A stretch of DNA of 64,000 nucleotides, taken from assembly GCA_947446815.1 (NCBI GenBank), contig CANFGT010000010.1, forward strand, positions 21,559-85,558, read 5' to 3'. The translations under genes were made by a program, and so were the position numbers. Source of the stretch: Acidimicrobiaceae bacterium (GTDB lineage: Bacteria; Actinomycetota; Acidimicrobiia; Acidimicrobiales; Ilumatobacteraceae). The notes under the pieces are model-generated. The model did no database searches, had not been told where the DNA came from, and saw only the letters and a program-made list of their open reading frames with translations. Every line of letters begins with the position of its first letter. The first letter of the stretch is position 1. This document shows positions 26,947 to 40,107 of this stretch, one piece after another.

Positions 26947-28848
26947 CTATTTCGTCGGTGGCCAGAAGTACAAGGCGACCAAGGACGTTCCCTTGGGTAC
27001 CGACCCTTGAGGCGCATACATCTTGTTTTTGGTGAGATTGGAAGGCGATTCCATAAACACTCCGACGTATTGCTTTCCATCTTTCGAAACATAGAACTGC
27101 GGATCCGTCACGGGGTTCGGCGTGTCGGACTTGCTCCAGGTGTACCCATTCACTGTGAGTGCCCGAGAAACTTGACGATACGCCACAGTCTCTGTGCCAG
27201 GAATAGCTCGATAGTCCGCAAAAGCATCAACTGCCTCGAGACCAAAATATGAATTACCGAGATCACGATTCACCTCGGTTCCACCAACACCCGCGGTTGC
27301 CTGTGCCCACCACGAGGGCTGCGCAACGGGAACATCTGGCTTACAAATTGATCCCTTCTTGGGAAGAGTTTTTTTCGTGAACAGTGTCTTCGCGATGTTG
27401 TCAACGCAGCGTTCGACGAGTATCTGCGAATGACCTTCACCAGTTGAAGTCACCAGTACAGCTTTAGTTCCCATATCTGCCGTCATCTCTTCAGACCAAC
27501 GGAATGGTGTTGCTGGGTCATTTTTCCCACCGACAACGACGATTGGTGCGGCACCAGTGAATTTGATGCTGAGAAGTTTTGGCTTACCAAATGCCTTCTC
27601 ACACGTGGGTTCGGCAATTCCTTCAGCTGTCGCGCCTTGCGAAGACCACGGAGCCTTCTCTTGCAATGTCTTTAAAATTTGTTTTGGATTGCTTGGTACT
27701 TCATTATCGAATCCACTTGCACAGCGAATGATGTAGTTCGCATCATTTTCACTGTTGTATGTACCGTCATCGCTACGGCCATTGAACGAATCAGCCATTG
27801 CAAGAATCTTTTCGCCATTGCCACTCTTCACAGCAGCAAGCGCTTCACCTAGTTGGAACCATTCACTCTGTGAATAGAGAGCTGCCTTGGTCCCCGAATC
27901 AAGAACATTGTGATTCACGTCGCGACCTTTTGCTGTGAAAATTGATTTCTTATCCAGCTGCTTGTACAACGCATTCCAATCCTTTTTCACATCACTTGAT
28001 GCAAAGGCGCATTTGTTTGTTGCGCTCTCACACCACTTCACCCAGTTGTTGAAAGCTTTCTCAAATCCAATGGCTTGTGTCGTGTACTGCTGTTCGACGG
28101 TGTCTCCAGCCGGATCAAACGCGCCATCGAGCAACATCGCTTCCACCCGCGTTGGGAACAACGTGGCATAGATGCCCCCGAGATACGTGCCGTAGGAGAT
28201 TCCGAGATAGTTCAATTTCTCAAATCCCATGCCAGCACGAATGAGGTCCATGTCTCGCGCCGTGAATTCCGTTGAGTAATGAACAACTGATGCACCGTTC
28301 TTGTCCGTACATGCATTGTCGAATGCATCTGCTTGTTTGGCAATCACCTTCTCTTCTGGCGTGTCAGGCGTGTCGTCGTAATACGTGAAGGTGTCCTGAT
28401 CTTTGTCAGCCCAACAACGAAGACCGTGCGACTTGTCCACACCTCGAGGGTCAAACCCGACGAAGTCAAACGACTCGAGTCCAAGTTTGGATACGAATCG
28501 TTGACCAACATGTGCGACGAAGTCGAACCCGGATCCACCAGGGCCACCGGGGTTCGTGAGGATGATGCCTTTCGCTTTGCCCTCACTGGCCGGAAGGCGG
28601 ATAAGAGCAATGTCGATCGACTTTCCCTTGATATCGCGGTAATCGAGCGGAGCTGTGACGGAGCCACATTCGAATGGCGCCACTGGAGCCTCGTTGCCTT
28701 CGCACGCACCCCAGGTGATCTTCTTTTCAAAAGAGCTCACGTCATCAACGGGTGCTGCCGTGCCGGAATCGGAGGAACTACAACTCACTAGGGTGGCCAG
28801 CAAACCCAATGAAATAGCGATATTGGTTGCTTTATAGGACTTTCTCAA
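26947..28848 (-). CDS. TAP-family alpha/beta-hydrolase lipoprotein (S33 peptidase)
   Basis: A 633-residue exported hydrolase of the tripeptidyl-aminopeptidase / SlpD-E group, which trims short peptides at the cell surface. Lipobox LATLVSC with lipidated C23. Catalytic pieces are complete: oxyanion loop TNPGGPGGSG (about 99-107), nucleophile S218 in YLGISYGTYLGG, aspartate in VGGKNDPATP and histidine in STGEGHSQI. The family start TWGACEGN...CGSVTAPLDY is present. A TTG start is supported by the ribosome site AAGAGG about six bases upstream. It could supply peptides for uptake together with the double-subtilase. It diverges from the siroheme operon. Confidence 0.92.
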   Translation of the reverse strand: MRKSYKATNIAISLGLLATLVSCSSSDSGTAAPVDDVSSFEKKITWGACEGNEAPVAPFECGSVTAPLDYRDIKGKSIDIALIRLPASEGKAKGIILTNPGGPGGSGFDFVAHVGQRFVSKLGLESFDFVGFDPRGVDKSHGLRCWADKDQDTFTYYDDTPDTPEEKVIAKQADAFDNACTDKNGASVVHYSTEFTARDMDLIRAGMGFEKLNYLGISYGTYLGGIYATLFPTRVEAMLLDGAFDPAGDTVEQQYTTQAIGFEKAFNNWVKWCESATNKCAFASSDVKKDWNALYKQLDKKSIFTAKGRDVNHNVLDSGTKAALYSQSEWFQLGEALAAVKSGNGEKILAMADSFNGRSDDGTYNSENDANYIIRCASGFDNEVPSNPKQILKTLQEKAPWSSQGATAEGIAEPTCEKAFGKPKLLSIKFTGAAPIVVVGGKNDPATPFRWSEEMTADMGTKAVLVTSTGEGHSQILVERCVDNIAKTLFTKKTLPKKGSICKPDVPVAQPSWWAQATAGVGGTEVNRDLGNSYFGLEAVDAFADYRAIPGTETVAYRQVSRALTVNGYTWSKSDTPNPVTDPQFYVSKDGKQYVGVFMESPSNLTKNKMYAPQGSVPKGTSLVALYFWPPTK

Positions 28849-28923
28849 GGGATACCTCTTATTAGGGGGACGTTTTCTCCCTTGCTAACACACGGGTCCG
28901 CCGACCCCAATTCTCTCTAATTA

Positions 28924-28938
28924 TGACTGGAATAGTCA
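28924..28938. promoter_or_regulatory. Inverted repeat TGACT-N5-AGTCA upstream of the siroheme operon
   Basis: A perfect 5-5-5 dyad in the 114-base gap between divergent promoters, 24 bases ahead of the first siroheme gene. The geometry fits an operator for a dimeric regulator of sulfur or nitrogen assimilation. The regulator is not in the window and the role is inferred. Confidence 0.4.
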
Positions 28939-28962
28939 GGTATTGGCTAGCCTCATATTTCT

Positions 28963-29568
28963 ATGCAGTTCCCCGTCAATTTGAACCTCGTCGGACGCCC
29001 CGTCCTCGTGGTGGGCGGCGGTCGCATTGCCTATCGCAAGGTGCAGCAACTTCTTGCCGCTGGCGGAGACGTCACCGTTCTCGCCCCGCAAATTGTTGAC
29101 GAGTTCAACGACATCCCCGTCACCCTCCTCCATCGTGAATACACGAAGGGCGATGTCGCAAACTTCCGCCTCGTTATTACGGCAACCGGCAACACCCCTG
29201 TTGATCAAGCCATCTTCGATGAGTGCGAAGAGCTTTGCATTTGGGTGAACAGCGCAGACGACCCGCAACGCTGCTCGTTCACACTGCCTGCTGCGTTTCG
29301 TCGCGGCCCAGTAATGGTCACCGTGTCAACCGGTGGTGCAAGTCCTGCACTCGCATCGTTCCTTCGTTCTGAATTGGAACAGCTCATTGGCGAAGAGTTC
29401 GCAGAGATTGCAGCAACACTTGCCGCACAACGCGCACAATTTCACGCCAATGGTGTCTCGACAGAAGATGTGGATTGGAAGCCCATCATTCGCGAAGCAT
29501 TGCAGCAGGCCGCAGTTGAGTGCCCACATCTCTTGCAGTCACTTGCACCTGTCGAGGCAACAGCATGA
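28963..29568 (+). CDS. Precorrin-2 dehydrogenase / sirohydrochlorin ferrochelatase (CysG N-domain)
   Basis: A 201-residue siroheme-synthase N-terminal domain protein (Met8/SirC type). It oxidises precorrin-2 with NAD and, in some members, inserts iron to give siroheme. The Rossmann motif VLVVGGGRIAYRKVQQLLAAG is at residues 13-33, followed by VTVLAPQI, LHREYTKGDV, VITATGNTPVDQ, and the pair NSADDPQRCSFTLPA and RRGPVMVTVSTGGASPALA, all strongly typical. It is the first gene of a four-gene operon ending in a siroheme enzyme, so its product is made where it is used. Its stop overlaps the next start (ATGA). Confidence 0.93.
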   Translation: MQFPVNLNLVGRPVLVVGGGRIAYRKVQQLLAAGGDVTVLAPQIVDEFNDIPVTLLHREYTKGDVANFRLVITATGNTPVDQAIFDECEELCIWVNSADDPQRCSFTLPAAFRRGPVMVTVSTGGASPALASFLRSELEQLIGEEFAEIAATLAAQRAQFHANGVSTEDVDWKPIIREALQQAAVECPHLLQSLAPVEATA

Positions 29569-30305
29569 CCGTCCATCTTGTTGGCGCTGGTCCTGGCGAC
29601 CCCGAACTTCTCACGCTAAAAGCAGCGCGCCTCATTGCCGAAGCAGACGTGATCGTGCACGACTACTTGTCGAATGATTCCATTCTTGAAATGGCCAAGC
29701 CAGGCACCGAGTTCATTGACGTAGGCAAGAAACCTGGCAACCCCACACCGCAAGAACTCATCAATTCACTGTTGGTGCACCTTGGTACGCAACGCCTCAA
29801 TGTCGTTCGTCTCAAGGGCGGCGATCCATTCGTCTTTGGTCGTGGTGGCGAAGAAGCCGAAGCACTGATGGAAGCGCGCATTCCTTTCACCGTTGTTCCC
29901 GGCATTACTTCTGCCGTGGGCGTTCCTGCGGCAGCAGGCATTCCGGTCACACACCGCAATGTCTCCCCTGCTTTCACAGTTGTCACGGGCCATCGCGAAA
30001 CCGGTGGAGCTTCTGCCATTGAATGGGAATCACTTGCCAAAGTAGGCGGAACCATTGTTGTTCTCATGGGTGTATCCGAGCGCGCCATCATTGCCCAGCG
30101 CCTCATGGATGGTGGTTTGTCTGCTGATACTCCTATTGCAGCAGTGCGTTGGGGCACACGCGCAGAACAGCACACCACACGCACCACCTTGGGCGAACTG
30201 CATGTAGCAGCACTCAAAGCACCGAGCACCATTGTGATTGGCGCCGTTGCTGCGTACGAATTCATCTCGGGTGTACACGTTGATGCTTTGGTGGCAGGTC
30301 AGTAA
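29565..30305 (+). CDS. cobA: Uroporphyrinogen-III C-methyltransferase
   Basis: SUMT, 246 residues, adds two SAM-derived methyl groups to uroporphyrinogen III to give precorrin-2, the step just before the neighbouring dehydrogenase. Motifs: VHLVGAGPGDPELLTLKAA (start), DVIVHDYL, VRLKGGDPFVFGRGGEEAEAL (the main SAM site), VVPGITSAVGVPAAAGIPVTHR and VVLMGV. Starting at 29565 gives the standard N-terminus and a 4-base overlap with the previous gene. The following small gene overlaps by one base, indicating one polycistronic message. It feeds siroheme to the reductase downstream. Confidence 0.95.
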   Translation: MTVHLVGAGPGDPELLTLKAARLIAEADVIVHDYLSNDSILEMAKPGTEFIDVGKKPGNPTPQELINSLLVHLGTQRLNVVRLKGGDPFVFGRGGEEAEALMEARIPFTVVPGITSAVGVPAAAGIPVTHRNVSPAFTVVTGHRETGGASAIEWESLAKVGGTIVVLMGVSERAIIAQRLMDGGLSADTPIAAVRWGTRAEQHTTRTTLGELHVAALKAPSTIVIGAVAAYEFISGVHVDALVAGQ

Positions 30306-30559
30306 TGCGCCGCTCTATTGATGTTGTACAGATCGAGATGGGTGACATGCCCGAAGGTCTCGACGACCCCACTCCCGTTGCATGGACCGTTTCCGTGAGC
30401 GATGACTACGACGATGCCGAACCACGTGTGCAGCTCACCGTGGAGCGCATTGGTGAAGCCGGCGATGGCCTTGTTGCACACCTCAGCGCCACCAATGCAC
30501 GACGTTTACGTAAAGCCCTTGCGGATGCTCTCCGCGAAGTGGGCGAACCCGCCGAATAA
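30305..30559 (+). CDS. Small conserved-position protein in siroheme/reductase operon
   Basis: An 84-residue acidic protein, family not recognised. It looks like a small alpha/beta domain: strands IDVVQIEMGD, AWTVSVSDD, VQLTVERIG and a C-terminal helix ATNARRLRKALADALREVG. It is joined to cobA by a TAATG overlap and lies just before the sulfite/nitrite reductase. In alphaproteobacterial cys operons a small DUF protein often sits in the same slot between CysG and CysI; this could be a functional counterpart, by position only. No cofactor motif is visible. Confidence 0.75.
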   Translation: MRRSIDVVQIEMGDMPEGLDDPTPVAWTVSVSDDYDDAEPRVQLTVERIGEAGDGLVAHLSATNARRLRKALADALREVGEPAE

Positions 30560-30604
30560 CTCTCTGAACCACCTACTGATACCGATCTCACCAAAGGAAA
30601 TGCA

Positions 30605-32413
30605 ATGACAACCATCCGCACAAACCCCGCAATTGCACCCGCACCATTCCCCCGCGACCTCTATGAAGAGCAGATGCGCGACATCGCACGCTTTGAGATT
30701 GCAATCGAGCAGTTCTTGAAGGGCGACATCAGCGACGACGTCTTCCGCGTGATGCGTTTGAACAACGGCGTCTATGGCCAACGTCAAGGCGGTACGAATC
30801 AGATGATTCGCATCAAGTTGCCCGCAGGTTCCATCACCCCAGAGCAGTTTGATCTCATGGCTGACTTGTCCGTTGAATACTCCCGCGGATGGGGACACAT
30901 CACGACTCGTCAGAACATTCAGTTCCACTATGTCGACTTGCGCAATGTTCCAAAGGTCATGCGTCGCATTGCTGATGTTGGCCTTACTTCGCGCGAAGCA
31001 TGTGGCGACACCGTGCGCAACGTGATGGCATGCCACCTTGCTGGTGCGTGCCCCTACGAGAAAATCGACGTCACTCCATGGGCGGAAGCAACCTTCCGCC
31101 ACTTCGTGCGTAACCCATTGGGTCAGCGCTTGCCTCGTAAGTTCAAGGTGAACTTCTCAGGTTGTTCCACCGACTGTGGTCAGGCAATGTTCAACGACGT
31201 GGGTGTCGTTGCAACAACCCGTACACATGAAGACGGCAGCGTCGAACCGGGCTTCCGTATCTATATCGCTGGTGGTCTTGGCGCAACGCCACACCCCGCG
31301 CTCGCTCTTGAAGACTTCACCTCACGTGAAGACTTGTTGCCCACCATCGAAGCTGCACTGCGCGTGTTCGAACAGACCGGCAACCGCGACAACAAGTTGC
31401 GTGCACGTTTGAAGTGGGTTGTTGATCAGCTCGGTATCGATGAAGTACGTCGTCGCGTTATCAAAATTCGCCACACGCTTCCTGCCTCCAGCACATGGCC
31501 TGGCGGCATTCCACCTGAAGTCATCGCAGCAGGCGATGCAGCAGCCGGCCGTCTTGCCGAAGGTGAAATCTCGCAAGTTGGTCAAGGCGTTCGCGTTGAG
31601 TTGAATAGCAGCGATCCATTCCGCCGTTGGGAAAATGCAAGCGTGATTCGTGGTGCAGCCAATGGCACCGTGTCTGCTGTTGCGTATGCCGCACTCGGTG
31701 ACATCACTGCCGATCAGTTCCGCGGCCTCGCTGCAATTCAGCGTCACTTCCAAAGCGATGTTCGTCTCACGAACCGTCAGAACGTTGTGTTCCGCGGTTT
31801 GCAGCCCGACCAGATGCGCGAGCTCTACGACCGCCTCGATGCCATCGGCATGGCACGTCCTGGTGCAGAACTTGCACGTGACGTTGTTGCATGCCCTGGC
31901 GCCGACACCTGCAACATTGCAGTCACCCAGTCACGTGGTTTGGCAAATGCCATTGGTGAGAAGTTGGAAGAAGAAGGCCTCGCCGAAGTGGGCGGCGTTC
32001 GCATCAACATCTCTGGTTGCACCAACAGCTGCGGTCAGCACCACGCCAGCGACATTGGTTTCTTCGGCGCCGAGCGCCGTGCACACGGCAAATCATTGCC
32101 TGGTTACCAGATGCTTCTCGGCGGATACGTCGGCGAAGAGCAGATTCACTTCGGCGAGAAGGCATTGCGCCTTCCCGCGAAGAATGCGCCCGAAGGTGCA
32201 GCCCGTGTGATTCGCCGTTTCAACGACGAGCGTTCCGCTGGCGAGACCTTCCAAGGGTGGCTGGCACGTAGTGGCGGAGCAACAGCTGTTGCCGAAGGTT
32301 TGAAGGATCTCGACAACGTGCCACAGCCAGACGATGCACCTGACTTCTTCGTGGATTACGGCGAAACCGGACCATTCTCTGGCGAAGTCGGTGACTCGGA
32401 GTGTGCTGTCTAA
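30605..32413 (+). CDS. Siroheme-[4Fe-4S] sulfite/nitrite reductase
   Basis: A 602-residue assimilatory reductase performing the six-electron reduction of sulfite to sulfide or nitrite to ammonia. It has two ferredoxin-like halves: RQGGTNQMIRIKLPAG and WGHITTRQNIQFHYV early, the repeat RLTNRQNVVFRGL later. Siroheme/Fe-S ligands lie in VACPGADTCNIAVTQSRG (C-x5-C) and INISGCTNSCGQHHASDIGF (C-x3-C). The GCTNSCGQ variant is closer to ferredoxin-type nitrite/sulfite reductases than to NADPH CysI, and no flavoprotein gene is adjacent, so ferredoxin is the likely donor. Sequence alone does not settle sulfite versus nitrite. Ribosome site AAAGGA lies eight bases upstream. Confidence 0.93.
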   Translation: MTTIRTNPAIAPAPFPRDLYEEQMRDIARFEIAIEQFLKGDISDDVFRVMRLNNGVYGQRQGGTNQMIRIKLPAGSITPEQFDLMADLSVEYSRGWGHITTRQNIQFHYVDLRNVPKVMRRIADVGLTSREACGDTVRNVMACHLAGACPYEKIDVTPWAEATFRHFVRNPLGQRLPRKFKVNFSGCSTDCGQAMFNDVGVVATTRTHEDGSVEPGFRIYIAGGLGATPHPALALEDFTSREDLLPTIEAALRVFEQTGNRDNKLRARLKWVVDQLGIDEVRRRVIKIRHTLPASSTWPGGIPPEVIAAGDAAAGRLAEGEISQVGQGVRVELNSSDPFRRWENASVIRGAANGTVSAVAYAALGDITADQFRGLAAIQRHFQSDVRLTNRQNVVFRGLQPDQMRELYDRLDAIGMARPGAELARDVVACPGADTCNIAVTQSRGLANAIGEKLEEEGLAEVGGVRINISGCTNSCGQHHASDIGFFGAERRAHGKSLPGYQMLLGGYVGEEQIHFGEKALRLPAKNAPEGAARVIRRFNDERSAGETFQGWLARSGGATAVAEGLKDLDNVPQPDDAPDFFVDYGETGPFSGEVGDSECAV

Positions 32414-32428
32414 TCGAAGACTGGCAGA

Positions 32429-34558
32429 ATGAACCGCATGAGCGGGGTAATTCGGGTCATCGACCATCTATGGACTGAACACACCAGTGTCATCGTCGCC
32501 GCTCGCGATGAGATCGTGTTCATCCCTTACATCGGACCGTCTCTCTGCGAAGCAGACGAGTATGAAGGCTTCCGCATTGACCCAACATTCTTCGCGCGCG
32601 GCGTTGTTGGTGGCGGTCTCGACATTGAGGTCACGCCTGCACTGATTCCGTTGCCGTCACAAGGATGGACCGGCACACCGGGTCTTGAGGCGTCACGCAA
32701 TGGCGCAGTACTCCCCCTCGATCTTCGTTTGACAGAAACATCGTGGGACAAAGAAATTGATGAGACATTCCTCGTACTCACTGATTCATCTCACCAAGTT
32801 TCGGTTGAGATAGTGCTGTCGCTCAAAGAATCCAATGTCTTGACCATTGACGCAACTGTGAAGAACTTGTCTGATGGCACTCTTGACATCACGTCGGCGC
32901 AAGTGAATCTCCCCGTCGGCGATTCTGCAGCCGAAGTTCTCACACTTGGTGGGCGTCACGCCATGGAAGCTGTGCGGCAGCGCACGCCATGGGGACGCTC
33001 ACGTATCGCAATCGAGAATCGCACTGGCCGCACGTCGCACGAACAACTTGGCGTTGTCTTCGCAGGCACCTCCGGCTTCACCGAACAAACCGGCGAGGTG
33101 TGGGGCGTACATTTCGCTTGGAGCGGAAACTTTTCCATCATGTGCGACGGTGTCACCGAAACACGCAAGACCGTGCAGTTGGGCGAACTGTTGCAAGCGA
33201 ACGAAGTAATTGTTCCAGCGAATGAATCGTATGCAATTCCTCGCGTGATCGTTTCCCATTCTCCGAATGGTCTCAGTGGATGTTCCCAGAACTTCCACGA
33301 ATACGCGCGCAGTCGCCAGCCACACATTCAGCGACCGGTTGTTCTCAACACGTGGGAAGCGGTGTACTTCAACCATGATCTTGAAACGTTGACGTCGCTC
33401 GCTACGACTGCGGCCGAAGTGGGTATTGAACGCTTCGTTCTCGACGATGGCTGGTTCAACGGACGTCGTAACGACACAGCCGGTCTTGGCGATTGGTACG
33501 TCGATGAATCCGTGTGGCCAGAAGGATTGAGCCCCATCATCTCCCATGTCCGTTCGCTGGGAATGGACTTCGGCTTGTGGTTTGAACCAGAGATGGTGAA
33601 CCCCAATAGCGAACTCTTCCGCACTCATCCTGAGTGGGCGCTTGATGGTGCACTCACGAATCCGATTCTCGGTCGCAATCAACTGGTACTTGACCTCTCA
33701 CGTGCCGACGTTCGCGATTACTTGTTCCAGAGAATCGATGCATTGCTCTCGGAATACGAGATTGCCTACGTCAAGTGGGATCACAATCGCCCGTTGATTG
33801 GCGGTGCATCTCATCAGCAGACTCTTGGCTTTTACGCGTTGCTGGACCAACTCAATGAGAAGCATCCACAGGTGCAGTTTGAGTCATGTGCGTCCGGCGG
33901 CGGACGTATTGACCTCGGAGTTGCCGACCGCGTGAATCGTTTCTGGGCGAGCGACTCCATTGACGCACTCGATCGCCTTGAGATTCAAAAGGGTCTCTCC
34001 ACGTTTATTCCGATTGAAATGTTGGGTAGCCATATCGGCTCACCCACCTGCCACACCACCGGTCGCAAGCATGCACTGTCCTTCCGCGCAACAACGGCAC
34101 TCTTCGGGTGGCTCGGTGTGGAATGGAATCTTCTGACGCTCACCGAGAAGGACAAGGATCGCCTTCGTCAGGCAATCGATTTCTACAAAGAGAACCGCGA
34201 GTTCTTACACTCCGAGACGTTCGTTCGTATCGACCACCCCGACGAGTCCATTGACATTCGCGGTGTGTACTCGGGCATGGGAAGCCATGCGTTGTTCGCG
34301 GTCACGCGCCTGCACAGTGGTCCTAGCAATCACTCCGCACCGCTTCGCTTCCCCATGATGAAAGATGCAGGCGAACTCGAAGTTGAGGTCATTCATCTCG
34401 GCGCACCGCGTTGGGCACTCCACCGTGAACTGCCGCAGTGGATCACCGATTCTCCATCAGTGATGTCAGGAAGCATGCTCGCCAATGTCGGCCTACCCAT
34501 GCCGTCATTACTTCCTGAATCGTCCTTCCTCATCCAATTCAGTCAAGTGGTGTACTGA
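32429..34558 (+). CDS. GH36 alpha-galactosidase
   Basis: A 709-residue cytosolic alpha-galactosidase releasing galactose from raffinose-type sugars or galactosides. Domains: N-terminal beta-supersandwich (to about 320), (beta/alpha)8 barrel (about 330-620) and a C-terminal beta domain. Barrel motifs: NTWEAVYFNHD, FVLDDGWFNGRR, GLWFEPEMVNPNS, nucleophile D451 in YVKWDHNRP, ESCASGGGRID and acid/base D509 in FWASDSID. An in-frame second ATG nine bases in (32438) is possible. Its stop overlaps the galT start (TGATG), so alpha-galactosidase, GalT and GalK form one operon that turns released galactose into UDP-galactose and galactose-1-phosphate. No transporter or galE gene is present. Confidence 0.94.
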   Translation: MNRMSGVIRVIDHLWTEHTSVIVAARDEIVFIPYIGPSLCEADEYEGFRIDPTFFARGVVGGGLDIEVTPALIPLPSQGWTGTPGLEASRNGAVLPLDLRLTETSWDKEIDETFLVLTDSSHQVSVEIVLSLKESNVLTIDATVKNLSDGTLDITSAQVNLPVGDSAAEVLTLGGRHAMEAVRQRTPWGRSRIAIENRTGRTSHEQLGVVFAGTSGFTEQTGEVWGVHFAWSGNFSIMCDGVTETRKTVQLGELLQANEVIVPANESYAIPRVIVSHSPNGLSGCSQNFHEYARSRQPHIQRPVVLNTWEAVYFNHDLETLTSLATTAAEVGIERFVLDDGWFNGRRNDTAGLGDWYVDESVWPEGLSPIISHVRSLGMDFGLWFEPEMVNPNSELFRTHPEWALDGALTNPILGRNQLVLDLSRADVRDYLFQRIDALLSEYEIAYVKWDHNRPLIGGASHQQTLGFYALLDQLNEKHPQVQFESCASGGGRIDLGVADRVNRFWASDSIDALDRLEIQKGLSTFIPIEMLGSHIGSPTCHTTGRKHALSFRATTALFGWLGVEWNLLTLTEKDKDRLRQAIDFYKENREFLHSETFVRIDHPDESIDIRGVYSGMGSHALFAVTRLHSGPSNHSAPLRFPMMKDAGELEVEVIHLGAPRWALHRELPQWITDSPSVMSGSMLANVGLPMPSLLPESSFLIQFSQVVY

Positions 34559-35408
34559 TGACTCGCGAATTTCGTTTTGATCCATTTACGGAAACCTCCG
34601 TGCACATCGTTGCCGACAGACAAAACCGCCCCAACCTTCCCCCCACTGGGTGTCCGTTCTGTGTCGGTGGCTTGGAAGCACCCGAGAATTATTCGGTGCG
34701 CACGTTCCCAAATCGCTGGCCTGCACTTGATGCTGGCTATTGCGAAGTGGTGTTGTATTCACCTGAACATGAAGCTCGCCTCTCCACTCTTTCGAACGAG
34801 AACATTGTTGAACTAGTAAACATGTGGGCTGAGCGGACAACTGCGTTGCAAGCAATGCCAAAGGGCGAATGTGTTGTCATCTTCGAGAACAATGGCGCAG
34901 AGATTGGTGCAACAATCTCCCACCCACACGGACAGATGTATGCGTTCGACCATGTGCCACAACGCATCGCGACACAACTGAAGAACAACTGGTCCCCCGA
35001 CAGCAACCCGGGCGACCGTCTCATTCTTGAAGAGAACGGCTGGCGCATCTGGACCGAGTTCGCCGCAGTGCACCCTGTCTCGATTCGCATTGCACCCATT
35101 GACCAGATTGCAGACCTTCCATCACTCGACGCGAATCAGAGGGCGGCTCTTGCACCAGTTCTTCATCGTGTCTTCGCTGCACTTGACGCACTCTTTGAAG
35201 ATCTTCCGCCCTACATGATGTGGTGGAATCAAGCACCTCGTTCACGGAATGAATGGCCCGATACTTGGCTCAACATGGAAATCATTTCTCCATGGCGTGC
35301 CAATGCTCTGCCTCGATATATCGCGGGTGTAGAAGTTGCCACTGGCGAATATTTCAACCCTGTTGATCCCGCAGAGGTAGCTCGCCGAATGCGTGAAGTA
35401 ATCGTTCG

Positions 35409-35412
<4 letters not shown>
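34558..35412 (+). CDS. galT: Galactose-1-phosphate uridylyltransferase
   Basis: A 284-residue Leloir-pathway enzyme exchanging UMP between UDP-glucose and galactose-1-phosphate. Zinc-site CPFCVGG near residue 33, nucleotide loop VRTFPNRWPAL, and the catalytic ISHPHGQMYAFDHVP containing the His-x-His-x-Gln-like nucleophile motif (HPHGQ). The C-terminal PYMMWWNQAPRSR and MEIISPWRA match the HIT-superfamily uridylyltransferase fold. Somewhat shorter than E. coli GalT, as is usual in actinobacteria. It shares a one-base overlap with the alpha-galactosidase and a four-base overlap with galK. Confidence 0.93.
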
Positions 35413-39310
<3,898 letters not shown>

Positions 39311-39345
39311 TCACATCTTGTGAAGACCTCGGAACCCGATGGGTC

Positions 39346-40107
39346 TCACCCTGCGGAAGTTGCGGTAGTGCTCCACACAGATGTCAACTGACCTTGCTTT
39401 GTCTTCGCGGAGATCTGTACATCGATGCGGTAGTTCGCAACGAATGGAATGATCCCCATTGCAGTACAGACACGTGTCTTTTTCACACACGACACTGGCC
39501 AAGAGAATGTTGCACCTTTATGTTGAGCGATGGGTGAATTCACAATGGTCCACTTCACCGACGTGATGGTTCCCCACTTCACGGTTGCCGTGAACGTACG
39601 AAGGCCGACACGAAGACCATTCAATGATGTACTCATCGAGGTTGGAACTCCCGATGGCTTCGATGGGTTAGTTAACGCAATCTTTCGTGTCGCCGCCTTC
39701 GCTGTCTTTCCATTGACGCCAAAAGCCCACCAACCACCACCTTCGCCGCCCATTGGATGACCATCTTCAGACATCACGTTCCAATGAACTGCATACCAAC
39801 CGGTGTTCATTGAAGACACCGGCGCAGAAATACGGGAGAAGTCACCCTGCGCCGATGTCGTCAAAGGTGATGCGTGGTTTGATCCAGACGCATCGAGAAC
39901 TGAGATGTAATCATCGGGGCTAGTTCCCAGCCCTGCTTCACCAGCCAAAAGCTCTACAACCGTAGGGGCTTTCTTCAAATTTTGATTCGCCAATGGCGCG
40001 CTTCCTCGCAGTGGCGCATGTGCCATCGCGACAGTAGAAATGCCGAAGGTCGATGCCACAAGGACACCGACCAACAGCCACTTTCGTGAATGCGATTTAT
40101 GCAGCAT
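39346..40107 (-). CDS. CopC-domain exported copper-binding protein
   Basis: A 253-residue exported protein with an N-terminal CopC domain. After the signal peptide (about residues 1-29) the mature chain should begin at HAPLRGSAPLANQNL, giving the N-terminal histidine that binds Cu(II) in CopC. A second His candidate lies in SEDGHPMGGEG. The remaining 120 residues are a beta-rich domain not recognised. I choose the ATG at 40107 over a TTG at 40116. It overlaps the end of the YcnI-like gene by 11 bases, so both are one transcript, as often for copper-handling pairs. No CopD membrane partner is fused to it. Confidence 0.82.
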   Translation of the reverse strand: MLHKSHSRKWLLVGVLVASTFGISTVAMAHAPLRGSAPLANQNLKKAPTVVELLAGEAGLGTSPDDYISVLDASGSNHASPLTTSAQGDFSRISAPVSSMNTGWYAVHWNVMSEDGHPMGGEGGGWWAFGVNGKTAKAATRKIALTNPSKPSGVPTSMSTSLNGLRVGLRTFTATVKWGTITSVKWTIVNSPIAQHKGATFSWPVSCVKKTRVCTAMGIIPFVANYRIDVQISAKTKQGQLTSVWSTTATSAG

